The notes beneath the pieces are model-generated. The model made no database searches. It was not told the origin of the DNA and worked only from the letters and a program-made list of their open reading frames with translations. A stretch of 64,000 nt of DNA from Gymnopilus junonius (lineage: Eukaryota; Basidiomycota; Agaricomycetes; Agaricales; Galerinaceae), in assembly GCA_015501075.1 (NCBI GenBank), contig JADNYJ010000092.1, forward strand, positions 93,054-157,053. Reading direction: 5' to 3'. Positions 49,546-60,637 of the stretch are shown here, one piece after another. Each line of letters begins with the position of its first letter. The stretch's first letter is position 1. The position numbers were made by a program, and so were the translations under genes.

Positions 49546-49999
49546 TGTTACGGCTTTCCCTTATCTTATCGCACACCCCATTTCATTTCTTTTCTCATTA
49601 TCACTTTTTGAATGATTTATTATTTATAGTTTCTTCATGATCATCTTTGCTTGCAAAGATGATCATTTACTTTCTTACATGTATGCAGACTATCTTTCCT
49701 CTTGATCATCATCCCTCATACTGCCCCGATGATGATCACCCCTATCCAATTCCCCTGTTTCATTATCGTTTCATTATATTATTATCAAACCCAAATAGTA
49801 TATAAACAGTAGCTAGACTATGATGTACTTTAGCTTGTTCTTGAGAATATACTCTCTTGTAACAATAAGAATGAACTTGAACCACTAAGGCATTCTTCTG
49901 TCAAAGACAATACCTTAGCGGACTTCATCGAACAACCTCTATGACTACTACGCCAGACCTTATCTTATCAGATTAGGTTCTGTCATCAATGTCATAACA
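49546..49999 (+). repeat. 5' LTR
   Basis: 454 bp matching 59186-59637 over its whole length, with TGTT...AACA ends. It contains a 13-bp hairpin (TGATCATCTTTGC at 49638-49650 paired with 49653-49665), which is conserved in the other LTR. Confidence 0.95.
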
Positions 50000-50059
50000 A
50001 AAGAACAAGCTCCCACCTCAACCAATGCTTCTGCCTAGCAAGCGTTATCCGCTGACATA

Positions 50060-51590
50060 ATGGCTCGAAGAAGAGGATGATTCGCCACTATCTCTAGTGA
50101 CAAAGAATTCTCTGACCCGAACCCCAAACGAACCTCTGATTCAGGAGCATCCAATGCTTTTGAAACACCACCCAAAGGAGACGAATCTCCGTTGACCTGA
50201 TCGACCCTCTTTGGATCTACTGTCCAAGAACCCGGCATATTAAGACATGACTTTGAATCTTTGCTAGATACCCTACTCAGATCCCAACCCGTCTTTTACC
50301 CAATGAACAAACCTGAAATGCCAGAAGGAACTTCTGACACTGCCCCCACCACTCCCACCTCCTCCAATGGAAAAGGAATAGGAATCATTCCTACACCCTT
50401 CTCCAGAGACCGCTCCAAAGTCAAAACATTCACCCAAGACTTGGGTGATTACTTTGAATTAAATGGTGATATTTACAACATGGACACCAAGAAGATCATG
50501 TTCACCCTTGGACTTCTCAAGGGAGGAGAAGCAGAAGCCTGGAAGAAGGCTTGGAGAGAAGACCACACCATAGAAAATGTGAACGCCGCAGGTGTACCCA
50601 CTGGGACAGTCACAAAGAACTATGGTTCAACCGCAGACTTTGAAAAGGCCTTCCAAGAAGCCTTCAAACTGACTGAGATGAAGGACCAAGCATTCTTCGA
50701 ACTCCAAAACCTGAAGCAGGGAAAAGCTTCAGCCACCGAACTGAACACCAAGTTCAACGAACTTGTCAAGACTGCCAAGATTCCCACTACTGTCCGTGCA
50801 TGTATGGAGGCAACCGTCATGGGTCACGGACCCCCGGTTGGGTGGTTAATTCGCCATGACATCATGGCTCATGGAGGGTCAGTTGCTAATAGAAATCGTG
50901 ACATGTAAATATTCTCAAAAAAGGCTAATTTAATCGGAAAAAATCGCCGAAAATTTCATATCTGAAGTTGCTAATTTAGGCAACGGTCACGGCTCACAGT
51001 GGGCCAGTTGCTAACCTGGATCCTATTTTTTCTGTCACGGTGCCTTGACCGGTTGCCTCCCTACATGCACGGACAGTACTGGGAATGAGAGTGTCCTAAT
51101 CGATTACTATATGAATGCCTTAAACAATTGGCTTCAAGAGAAAATAATGGGACTCGACATACTTCCTACCATGCTCGCCACTTGGCAGAGGAAGGCAGTC
51201 GAATATGACACCCATCGAATGAACTTAGTGCACCTCTTAGGCAAAACCCCTGCCCAGGTGCCGAATGACCAAAAGACTTGGTGGGCTAATTTAGCCAGAG
51301 GGACCCCCGCCCCGCACTACCATGCCCCGGTGTACTGAACAAACCACTGAGACCCGAATGTGATGGACATTGACAAGGTTGATGTCAACACCATGACCTA
51401 AGAAGAACAAAGCAAGCTCATGAGAAAGGGGCTTTGCTTCCAATGCAGGAAGCCTGGGCATGTCTCTAGAGACTGCCCTGAGAAGGGCAAGAACAGGAGG
51501 AACCCTCCGCTGAAGAAGAATCCCCTCAAAGGGAAAGCGCTCCATGCGCACATCAGGGCCCTCATGCAGGACCTCACCGAAGAAGAATGA
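50060..51590 (+). pseudogene. Chromovirus gag, broken
   Basis: The capsid-type polyprotein begins at the ATG at 50060 (MARRRG). Acidic and Pro/Thr-rich leader sequence runs to about 50400, then a capsid-like helical domain with KVKTFTQDLGDYFELNGD, MFTLGLLKGGEAEAW and FFELQNLKQGKASATELN (50410-50780). After the inserted element at 50790-51076 the frame resumes with LIDYYMNALNNWLQEKIMG and AVEYDTHRM. The nucleocapsid zinc knuckle CFQCRKPGHVSRDC (CX2CX4HX4C) lies at about 51437-51478. Internal TGA stops occur at 50078, 50198, 51336, 51348 and 51588, and a TAA at 51399. The TGA codons sit where arginine would be expected. Confidence 0.85.
50790..51076. mobile_element. 287-bp MITE inserted in gag (TA target site)
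   Basis: The ends are inverted repeats: 50790-50816 and the complement of 51050-51076 share CTGTCCGTGCATGTA then GGAGGCAACCG with one mismatch. TA flanks both sides (50788-50789 and 51077-51078). Taking out the element plus one TA makes the gag frame run straight through, which fixes the insertion site to the base. There is no coding capacity. Inside, GCTCA...CAGTTGCTAA-like words occur twice (near 50867-50890 and 50993-51018). TA duplication points to Tc1/mariner-type mobilisation, an inference. Confidence 0.85.
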
Positions 51591-51599
51591 GAAGAAGTG

Positions 51600-54500
51600 T
51601 ACAAAATGGGAGACCAAGAGGGTTTTCAATAAGGAGATGCATGAGACCAACATATGCAACTCCTTCCTTAGATATTTATTCTGTAGTCTCGGCTCGAATC
51701 GAAAATAAATTGCTCCAATTGCCCTTTTCATTCGAGACCGAGAACAGAATGAAAATCATTGGAACTGCTCTGGGAGACACTGGAGCAAAAGGGAAGTTCA
51801 TCAACCAGAACTTCACGAAGAAATACAACCTGGAAACAAAGGCACTGGAAAAAGAAATCTGAGTTTTCAATGTAGATGGAACCCCAAACAAAAAGGGAAC
51901 CATCAAGCGCTATGTCGATCTGAAGCTCGATATAGATGGACAACCCCGAATGGAACGCTTACTGGTCACCAGCCTAGGAAAACAGAAGATTATTCTTGGT
52001 TTTCCCTGGTTTGAAGAAAACAACCCAGACATCAACTGGAAAAATGGACACGTCAAACTCAATAGGGAGATTACTACTACTTCCCAAGTAGAAGAAGTAC
52101 CCGATGAGGAAATCCAACAGGTCAATCAACTGGATGACTCTTCGGACTTAATCATTTCCTTTTTAGGTAATGAACCCCTTCCAGAAATGAAGGAGATTTG
52201 GAACATCCCAGAGGACAATGACGAAATTTGGATCAACACGAAATTAACTTCCTCGCAAATCTTCACTCAGAAACATGATGTGAAGAAGGAAGAGAAACCG
52301 CTCAAAGAAATGATCCCACCAGAATACCACAAATACCTGGACATCTTTGACAAGGACATGACCAACCGATTCCCCGAATCTTGATCTTGGGACCACAAGA
52401 TCGAACTCAAGGAAGGTTTTCAACCAAAGGTCTTCAAGACATATCCCTGACGCCCTCAGAGGATACTGAACTGGACAAATTCCTGGAAGAAAACCTGAAG
52501 AAAGGATACATCTGACCATCTAAATCGCCTATGGCCTCCCCCTTCTTTTTCGTATCTAAAAAGGATGGGAAGCTTCGACCCTGCCAAGACTACCGGTACC
52601 TGAATGAATGGACTGTCAAGAACACCTACCCCCTTCCTCTGATCCCTGAACTCATGGATAAACTCAAAGGAGCCAAGTATTTTACAAAACTTGATGTCCA
52701 ATGGGGTTACAATAACATTCAGATCAAGGATGGTGACCAATGGAAGGCAGCATTCAAGATGAATAAGGGACTATTCAAACTGACAGTCATGTTCTTCGGC
52801 ATGTGCAACTCTCCGGCGACCTTCCAGTCAATGATGGACTCAATGTTTAAAGACATCGTCCATCAAGGCTTCGTCATCATCTACATGGATGATATTCTTA
52901 TCTTCCACAAGGATAAGAAGAAACTGGAACAGATAATGAAGGAAGTCCTTCAAATACTTCAAGACAATGGTTTGTATTTGAAACCAGAGAAATGCATGTT
53001 TGCCCAGATGAAAATCGATTATCTTGGAATGATTATCTAAGAAGGAACGATATCGATGGACCCTCGAAACTCAGCGGTATAGCCAACTGGCCAGAACCAA
53101 AAAATGTAAAACAGGTCCAATCCTTTTTAGGATTCGGAAACTTTTACAGGTGATTTATCAGGAAATACCTTGCGCACTTAACGAGCTGTTGAAAAAGGAC
53201 CGTAGCTTCGAATGGAATGAAGATGCTAAGAAATCATTCGAACTACTAAAATGAAAATTCATGAAGAACCCATCTTGACCATGCCGGACACTGTGAAACA
53301 ATTCCAGATAGAATGCGATGCATCTAAATACACATCTGGAGCAGTCTTAATGCAACTGGACAGCAATGGAGACCGACACCTGGTGGCATTTATCTCGAAG
53401 ATGTTCTCTCCTACTGAGAGAAATTACGAGATTTATGACAGAGAACTATTGGCTATGATCCGATCCCTTAAGGAATGGAGACACTACATTCAAGGATCGA
53501 CCTTCACTACAATCATCTATTCAGACCACAAGAATCTGATGTACTTCAGAAGTACTCAAAAATTGAATAGACGCCAAGCGAGATGGTCACTATTCCTTTC
53601 AGAATATGACATCCAACTGGTTCACCTCCCCGGAAGCAAAATGGTACAATCAGACGCCCTTTCACATAGACCGGACATGATCCCTGATGAGGATCATGAC
53701 AATGAAGACAAGATTCTTCTTCCGGAGAATCTATTTATAAATTTGATTGATGCTGATCTCCAAATAGAGATCGCCCAATCAAGGAAACAGGACAAGGACA
53801 TAGTCAATGCATTGAAACTCCTAACACAAGAAGGACCTCAAAGTCTCGCAAAAGACTTAGATGACTGGGAGACAATGCAAATGGAAGGCATCGGCGAACT
53901 AATCTTTCACAAGAAAAAGAATTATATTCCGATGATCAAGAACTATGCAGGAAAATCGTCACAATGTACCATGACTTGGTCACTGCAGGACACCCCAGAG
54001 AATTGGAAATGTACAATGCCATACGACAGGTATACTGGTGGCCCAGAATGTGAACATTCATCAAAAATTATGTCAAAGGTGTGGACAATGTCAACAGTTC
54101 AAGATCAACCAAAACCTGGTGAATCCCTCCTTGCACCTGATCAAAGGAGCCAAATCCATGAGACCATTCGCACAATGCTCTATGGATATGATCACAGACC
54201 TCCCTAGCATTGACGGATTTGATTCCTTATTGATCATGGTCAATCACGGACTTACAAAGGGGGTAATCATCATGCCTTGCTCGAAAACTCTTTCGCAAGA
54301 AGGAGCAGCATTACTCCTTCAGGACAACCTATTCAAATGATTTGGCCTACCGGATAGTATCATTTCCAATAGAGGACCCCAATTCGCTGCGAAAACATTC
54401 CAAGAACTGCTCAAACTTCTTGGAATCAAGTCGAAACTATCAACAGCGTATCATCCTCAGTCAGATGGTACCACTGAATGATTCAATCAGGAAATAGAAG

Positions 54501-55198
54501 CATATCTCACTATCTATTGTTCCTCGAACCCGACCACCTGGAAACAACACGTAGGCACCCTGGAATTCATCCACAATGATCAAAGACATGCAGACAGACT
54601 AAGGACCCTATTCGAACTCATGTTCAGAACTAACCCAGTTGCTATTCCCACCGCATTTGAAAATACAAAGTTTCCCTCAGTCGAGGAAAAACTGAAGAAC
54701 CTCATCTCAGACAGAAAGGAAGCCCTTGCAGCACATGAACTGGCAAGAGCAAGAATGGCTGATCGACAAAAATCTAACTTCATACTGTTCAAGGAAGGAC
54801 AGAAGGTATGGCTTGACTCCAGGAACCTCAAAACGCGGTATAACAAGAAGCTGGCACTGAGAAGAGAAGGACCGTTCAAGATCAAATGTGTCCTAGGACC
54901 TCTCATGTATCAACTACAACTGCCAAAAACATGGAGAATTCACAACATCTTCCATGCAACGTTACTGATGCCCTACATGGAAACACAAGTTCACGGCCGA
55001 AACTTCATGCAACCACCCCCTGAAATGATTGATGGAGAACCAGAATATGAAGTCGAAACGATTCTGAACCATCGAAAGTACAGAAATGGACGTTACCAAT
55101 ATCATGTTAAATGGCTTGGCTATCCGATCACTGAAGCATCGTGGGAACCTGGATTGAATCTTGCCAATGTGTCAGAGAAACTCGAAGTTTACAAATGA
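51600..55198 (+). pseudogene. Chromovirus pol (protease, RT, RNase H, integrase, chromodomain), broken
   Basis: Domains in order: aspartic protease with GDTGAKGKFI near 51770-51800; reverse transcriptase from [20 protein letters not shown] near 52516-52575 to the catalytic YMDD at 52882-52893; RNase H from QIECDASKYTSGAVLMQ near 53300-53350 through REL and DHKN motifs; integrase zinc domain with YWWPRM and QCQQFKINQ near 54020-54120; integrase core with MDMITDLPS near 54182-54208; chromodomain EYEVETILNHRKYRNGRYQY to SWEPGLNL near 55040-55165. Stops at 51860, 52382, 52513, 53151, 54051, 54338 and 54479 (TGA) and 53038 (TAA), plus several one-base slips (near 52450, 53085, 53175, 53250, 53935, 53990, 54070), break the frame. 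The second catalytic aspartate of the integrase is Asn at 54368-54370. Confidence 0.9.
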
Positions 55199-56107
55199 CT
55201 TCACTCTCTGAAAAATTTTCTCTACATAGCTAACACTAAAAACCCATCAAATACCCGCGGGTAACCCGTGCCATTCCCTAACCACCATACCAGTCATGAA
55301 CTCGAACACCGCATCCCCATTATACTGCGATGATACCTTCATGATTGACTTATTCACTTTCCCAAAACCTCCACTGACCCCCAATGAGATGAAAATCACA
55401 TACTGGGAATGGAAGTTCACCCATGAACCACCAGCCCCTTTACCCAAAAATATCCCCTGGGATAACAAATACAAAAGGAAGGCTATAATTACCATCCAGA
55501 TGATCGACAGAGAGACCTCCAGATGGGAAACTGAAACCATCACCCCTACCAAGGAGAAGGCATCAAGATGCACTTCAGGTTACCCCCTTGATGGGTCTCA
55601 TAAACTAGTTTTCGTGCACAGAAAACTACCCTATGAGACCCCCTTCAAATGATTTTCAAATGATTTTGAAACCTTTTGTTTGTCAAATGATTTTAAAATG
55701 ATTTTGAAACCTTTTGTTTGTCAAATGATTTTAAAATGATTTGTTAGGGTTAGAAAATGTTTTGAAAAATGTTTGGTCTACAGAATGTTTTGAGCAAATC
55801 ATTTGAGGTCATGTGACATTCTTTGCATGATTTTTAAAATGATTTTTAAATGTTCGGTTTGTAGAATGTTTTGAGCAAATCATTTGAGGTCATGTCACAT
55901 TCTGTGTATCATTTTTAGAATGTTTAGGTCTGCCCGATGATTTTAAAATGATTAGGGGGTGTCTGGGGTCCTCCCTTCTAAACATTATTAGCTGCTCATT
56001 CCTGGCCATCCGGTGGATTTTAGGCAGTACTTTGGGTACACACCTACTGCATTTCTTATTGATATTGGGGTCTCTGTTTTTTTTTTCTTTTTGCCAACAA
56101 TATAGTC

Positions 56108-56264
56108 TGCACAGTACTTCCAAATAAGTCTCCAATACAGTGTATGATAAGTCAAGTGCATGACTCTCTGATATTCTTTGTATGTAACCTTTATCATTGC
56201 TTATGTTTCTGCAGATTATACTAAATGTGCTATTTCTGTTAGACCTGCCTAGTGAATATATTGA
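56108..56264 (+). repeat. Internal direct repeat of the inverted-terminal element, copy 1
   Basis: 157 bp matching 57200-57356 in the same orientation with scattered substitutions. It shares GCATGACTCTCTGATATTCT and AGACCTGCCTAGTGAATATA. Confidence 0.75.
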
Positions 56265-57199
56265 AAAATACCTTCTAAAACCTGTTGGATGATCAGGAAT
56301 AGGCAGACAACAATATAGAATATCTGGATTTAATCATGTGAAATGATTTCATTTTTGTAATGGGAACCATGGATTTAAGTGCTAGCCTATCTACCTGTGA
56401 GATTACATCATAGGCATTATCTAAGTACTACTTTAGAAGTTCCATGATCATATCTAGGCTATCATGATATTCTGTAACTTTATGATCTACTTGATACTGG
56501 TAATGCTCTCATGGATCCAACATTAAACTAAATCTAGAAAGGCCTAGTTACAGCAATTTCCAATCCAAAGACTATTAAGGTAAGAGTATTTTTAACAACC
56601 CAGCTCTAATCTACCATTCTAGAAGAGGCTTTGTCCCAATTTGTTGATGTTTATCTTCCCACCTCATCCATCTACTTATAGGCCAAGTAGCCATTGGCCT
56701 TTCTATTTTTGCTTCTTAACAATGATATTATTTTTGTACTGAGAGGAGATCAACTGACTAAATGTCATCACATGATGAGGCCTAGGTACAAATGTGCAGA
56801 CACCAAGTTGATAGCAGCTGTCCACTCCCCATATGGTTCCATGATATACAGTGGCTTCTAGAGGTATTGAAATGTCACATGGTGTCTAAAGTGTTTTATC
56901 CATGGACCTGCATAGATCAAACTTGTGACCTCATAGTCTAGGACACACCACAATGGTCATCTAAGCCATTGGGGCCCTTATCTAGGTTTAATTCAGATAT
57001 CAAATTGTAAGTCTAATTAGTATGTCTTGGTTACTATCAAATGCAGGACAAAAAGAGAGCATTAGAGAATGGAGTCTATGTGTCTTGAGCAATGAAAAAT
57101 GGAGTCCTCACACCATGTCAGAGTTCAGAGTCAAAGATGTGTCAGAATGTCTGAGTTTACTTATTAGTGGTGCTTTATTTTTATTTTTTATATACTCTT

Positions 57200-57356
57200 C
57201 ACAGCACTTCCAAATAAGGCTCCAATATAGTATATAATAATAGATCAAGTGCATGACTCTCTGATATTCTTTTTATGTAATCTTTGTTACTGCTTATGCT
57301 TCTACAGATTATACTATATGTGCTATTTCTGGTAGACCTGCCTAGTGAATATATAG
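57200..57356 (+). repeat. Internal direct repeat of the inverted-terminal element, copy 2
   Basis: Partner of 56108-56264. The two copies have equal length and diverge mostly by single substitutions, so the internal duplication is older than the near-identical terminal arms. Confidence 0.75.
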
Positions 57357-59185
57357 AATATCTAATTTTAACCTAATAGTTGTGCCTTGCTTACTACCAA
57401 ATGTGGGGCAAAAATGCAGTAGGTGTGTACCCAAAGTACTGCCTAAAATCCACCGGATGGCCAGGAATGAGCAGCTAATAATGTTTAGAAGGGAGGACCC
57501 CAGACACCCCTAATCATTTTAAAATCATTGGGCAGACCTAAACATTCTAAAAATGATACACAGAATGTGACGTGACCTCAAATGATTTGCTCAAAACATT
57601 CTACAAACTGAACATTTAAAAATCATTTTAAAAATCATGCAAAGAATGTCACATGACCTCAAATGATTTGCTCAAAACATTCTGTAGACCAAACATTTTT
57701 CAAAACATTTTCTAACCCTAACAAATCATTTTAAAATCATTTGACAAACAAAAGGTTTCAAAATCATTTGAAAATCATTTGAAGGGGGTCTCATAGGGTA
57801 GTTTTCTGTGCATGAAAACTAGTCTATGAGACCCATCAAGGGGGTAACCTGAAGTGTCAAGATGCCTCATCAAGAAACTGAAAACAATCCTTGAGGAGTA
57901 CTTGGAACAACAGGCAAACCAGTTTCCCTCTCTTCTTCAGTTCCCATACCGTCTTCTGCAATATGCCTCATCTATCCACTTGAACCCGTGCTGCCGCCTC
58001 CACTTCCAACTTGTTCCCCTCCGAAATATGCACTCGCCTGGCCCAGGCAAATGCACCCTCTCTTGAATCAACACCCACCCCTTCATCCTCCTGCACTAGA
58101 AATGAAGTCCGTCTCTCTCAGATGGACTCCTCCTCTGACTCACCCGACCTGAATGACACCCCCTACTCCATGCATCCACCTCGTATCCCATGGTACATGC
58201 TCCCATCCATTCCGTTGAGGACTTCCTCAACTTATTAGATTTTGTTGACTTCCAGCAGCTGACTCATAAGGAACTTGAACAGTTCCTTAGCCACCCCCGC
58301 TGCTACTCCACTGTGCTCGAAGTTCTCCAAACCAACCCCTTCCTTAGGGATACCCTTCGACAGTTCAAACATGAAACCGACCAGACCGCACGCCACCGTG
58401 AAGTAATTAAGGCATCTCGAACAAAATCCCTACAATTGTTCGAGACCCTTATGCGCTTCCAGCTCAAAAGAGCCATCAACCCTCTCCTCATCAGCAGCAG
58501 ATGATGGGGAGAATGCCCTCCTGCTGCCATGTTGGCTATTAGGTCTGAAGAAGAGCCCTATCGCTCCCCCTCTGCTTATGACACTGCCCCACAGACCCAC
58601 CTGCCTGTTCCTCCTCATGACAAACGATTCGTCAACACCATCTCAGTCGATGACCACTCCCCAAGACCCATTCCGACATGCTCCCTTGCACCACCTCCAA
58701 CCACACTGCCCACCACAGTTCCCCAAAGGCACACCCTCACCACCATGCAGATGACCTCTGCCCAGAACGCCACCCGAAACAACCCTCCTGCCTATGCCAT
58801 ATCTTCTCCGATACCACCCAGACCCCAGACTCCCTTCCAACCCACCCATACACTGACGAACCCCTGACTGAGTTCATGACGATGCTGCTTCGTTTGCAGC
58901 AGCACAAACCACTGGCAGGCAGACTGCTGCCATTGCCGCCAGTATCACCCAGGACACAACTCGATTGACTGTAGTTGACGACCGATCTGACGAAGTGACG
59001 GGGAGTTCATAGGCGTAGCCTATGAATTCACCAAGAACAACTAGCGCATGTCGACACATCGACAACATGCCAAACGACTGGTACGACACGGCCATGACGA
59101 CTGGCAGGGAGAAGAGGTGGAGAACAACATGAGTGGTGACCCCTATTATTGAAGCCAGGGGCTTCAATTCTTAGCAGGGGGGTAA

Positions 59186-59637
59186 TGTTACGGCTTCCCT
59201 TATCTTATCGTGCACCCTGTTTCATTTCTTTTCTCATTATCACTTTTTGAATGATTTATTATTTATAGTTTCTTCATGATCATCTTTGCTCGCAAAGATG
59301 ATCATTTACTTTCTTACATGTATGCAGACTATCTTTCCTCTTGATCATCATCCCTCATACTGCCCGATGATGATCACCCCTATCCAATTCCCCTGTTTCA
59401 TTATCGTTTCATTATATTATTATCAAACCCAAATAGTATATAAACAGTAGCTAGTCTATGATGTACTTTAGCTTGTTCTTGAGAATATACTCTCTTGTAA
59501 CAACCGAGATGAACTTGAACCACAAAGGCAATCTTCTATCAAAGACAATACCTTAGCGGACTTCATCGAATGACCTCTACGACTACTATGCCAGACCTTA
59601 TCTTATCAGATTAGGTTCTGTCATCAATGTTGTAACA
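59186..59637 (+). repeat. 3' LTR
   Basis: 452 bp paired with 49546-49999. It begins TGTTACGGCTTCCC immediately after a G-rich polypurine-like tract and ends GTAACA. The 13-bp hairpin is kept at 59277-59304. About 18 differences from the 5' LTR were counted by eye. Confidence 0.95.
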
Positions 59638-60637
59638 ATGGCAGACTAAACAAGTCAATTACTCCGAAGCAGTGTAATCTATTTTTACCATCTGGAGGAA
59701 TGTAACCGGAGATGAAATGATCCACGATGATCGACATCGGAGCGGGTGCTATTTTTGGTAATATGAAGATGCGAAGCAAGGACGCTCGTCCCCTCGCGCT
59801 ACTTCATAGAACTAATAAGTATACACCTATCCTAGACATATTAGCCATCCCCTGAGGGCTCAGACAAAATCCTCTGCGAGGTAGATAAAATATTAAAGAC
59901 ACCATAATGTACCAGCGGTTGCAAGATTGCAACAGCAGGAATATTAATCCGATAAAATGCCTTAAATGGCAATGAGTTAAATATTTGGTGCTTGATGAAT
60001 ATGCCCTGCCAATGGCATAATTCCCTTCACTCCGAAGTGGACCAATGACAAGATAATTAATTACACAGTGCTTATCAAATTAGCTTAGTAAGACACCCAG
60101 AAAAATAGTATAAAAACCCAGTAGAATTAGTGTAGAAAAGCAAGCAGACAGCACCCCTCGAGTCATAGCAATACAATCAAGCGTCTGGCTTCTAAACTAG
60201 ATAATAGAAAGACATTTGATTGATATAAAAGTGCAGAAAGCTTCAGACAAACTAAGAATTGAGCTCAGAATAGAGATAAATTAAGCAAAGGCTTTATTAT
60301 ACAAGTCAGGACCTAGTTGAGTAGTTGGGAGTAGACAGAGCATCACTCAGCTACAAAAGTACGAAGTCTTTCAGTCCAAAAGCATAGCCAGAGTCTAGTT
60401 TTATCTCAAGAAGAGAATATTCAAGTTTAGAGAAGTTCTAAGCCAGAAAGTCAATTAAAGCGATCCTTTATCCAAAGAGCCCCTACAATTCATTGTAAAA
60501 CCCCATAAAAGCGAACTTAATTAAAAGACATTGATACTTACACTCCCCAGAACTTACACAAGTCAAGGATATTTGTTGGGTTAAATAAAAGCGATCTATT
60601 TCATTTTTCATACCTTCAAACTACCTAAACTTATCAG
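59638..60637. other. 1-kb spacer between LTR element and zinc-cluster ORF
   Basis: AT-rich, no gene recognised. It may contain LTR or leader sequence of a neighbouring retroelement, but I found no second copy in the window to prove it. Confidence 0.35.

Larger units (their letters stand above)
55571..57856. mobile_element. 2,286-bp non-autonomous DNA element with long inverted termini (hAT-like target site)
   Basis: The perfect 8-bp duplication TCAAGATG flanks it (55563-55570 and 57857-57864). The ends, starting CACTTCAGGTTACCCCCTTG, are inverted repeats of about 483 bp on the left (55571-56053) and 445 bp on the right (57412-57856). The size difference comes mainly from a 38-nt unit present twice in the left arm and once in the right. 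Both arms contain tandem copies of an 80-bp unit with GAGCAAATCATTTGAGGTCATGT-like core. Inside, a 157-bp direct repeat lies at 56108-56264 and 57200-57356. No transposase frame is seen. An 8-bp target site fits hAT, but the very long inverted termini are unusual for hAT. Confidence 0.85.
55296..59152 (+). pseudogene. Additional chromovirus ORF between pol and 3' LTR, ending in zinc knuckles, split by a transposon
   Basis: The first part (55296-55570) starts MNSNTASPLYCDD and reads WEWKFTHEPPAPLPKN; the second part resumes after the inserted element at 57857. A Pro/Ser-rich stretch follows, then an all-helical region (SVEDFLNLLDFVDFQQLTHK, 58205-58265, to QLFETLMRFQLKRAI near 58430-58480), then a Thr/Pro-rich linker. 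Near the end a canonical CX2CX4HX4C zinc knuckle lies at 58886-58927, directly followed by a second cysteine/histidine cluster ending at 58972 (...HPGHNSIDC). The tail ends at TGA 59150-59152. Stops TGA 58502, 58865, 58877, 58976, 58988 and TAG 59042 interrupt it, and the frame shifts between about 58000 and 58200. Function unknown. A nucleic-acid-binding, gag-like accessory role is inferred from the knuckles. Confidence 0.6.
49546..59637 (+). mobile_element. Ty3/Gypsy chromovirus, full length but decayed, with two nested insertions
   Basis: The element runs from the 5' LTR (49546-49999) to the 3' LTR (59186-59637), with a gag, protease, reverse transcriptase, RNase H, integrase and chromodomain order that defines the chromovirus branch of Metaviridae. 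Both LTRs begin TGTTACGG and end AACA. The flanks ACGGC (49541-49545) and ATGGC (59638-59642) look like a 5-bp target duplication differing by one C to T change. A polypurine-like GCAGGGGGGTAA lies directly before the 3' LTR. Removing the two insertions (50790-51076 and 55571-57856, each with its one-copy target duplication) leaves about 7.5 kb. An additional ORF lies between pol and the 3' LTR. Premature stops and frame slips show this copy cannot move by itself. The LTRs differ at roughly 4% of sites by eye, so the insertion is not recent. Confidence 0.95.

Noticed and set aside
50060..54481. TGA read as a sense codon (alternative genetic code)
   Set aside because: Host genes in the window, such as cytidine deaminase and the aminopeptidase, end properly at TGA, so TGA is a stop here.
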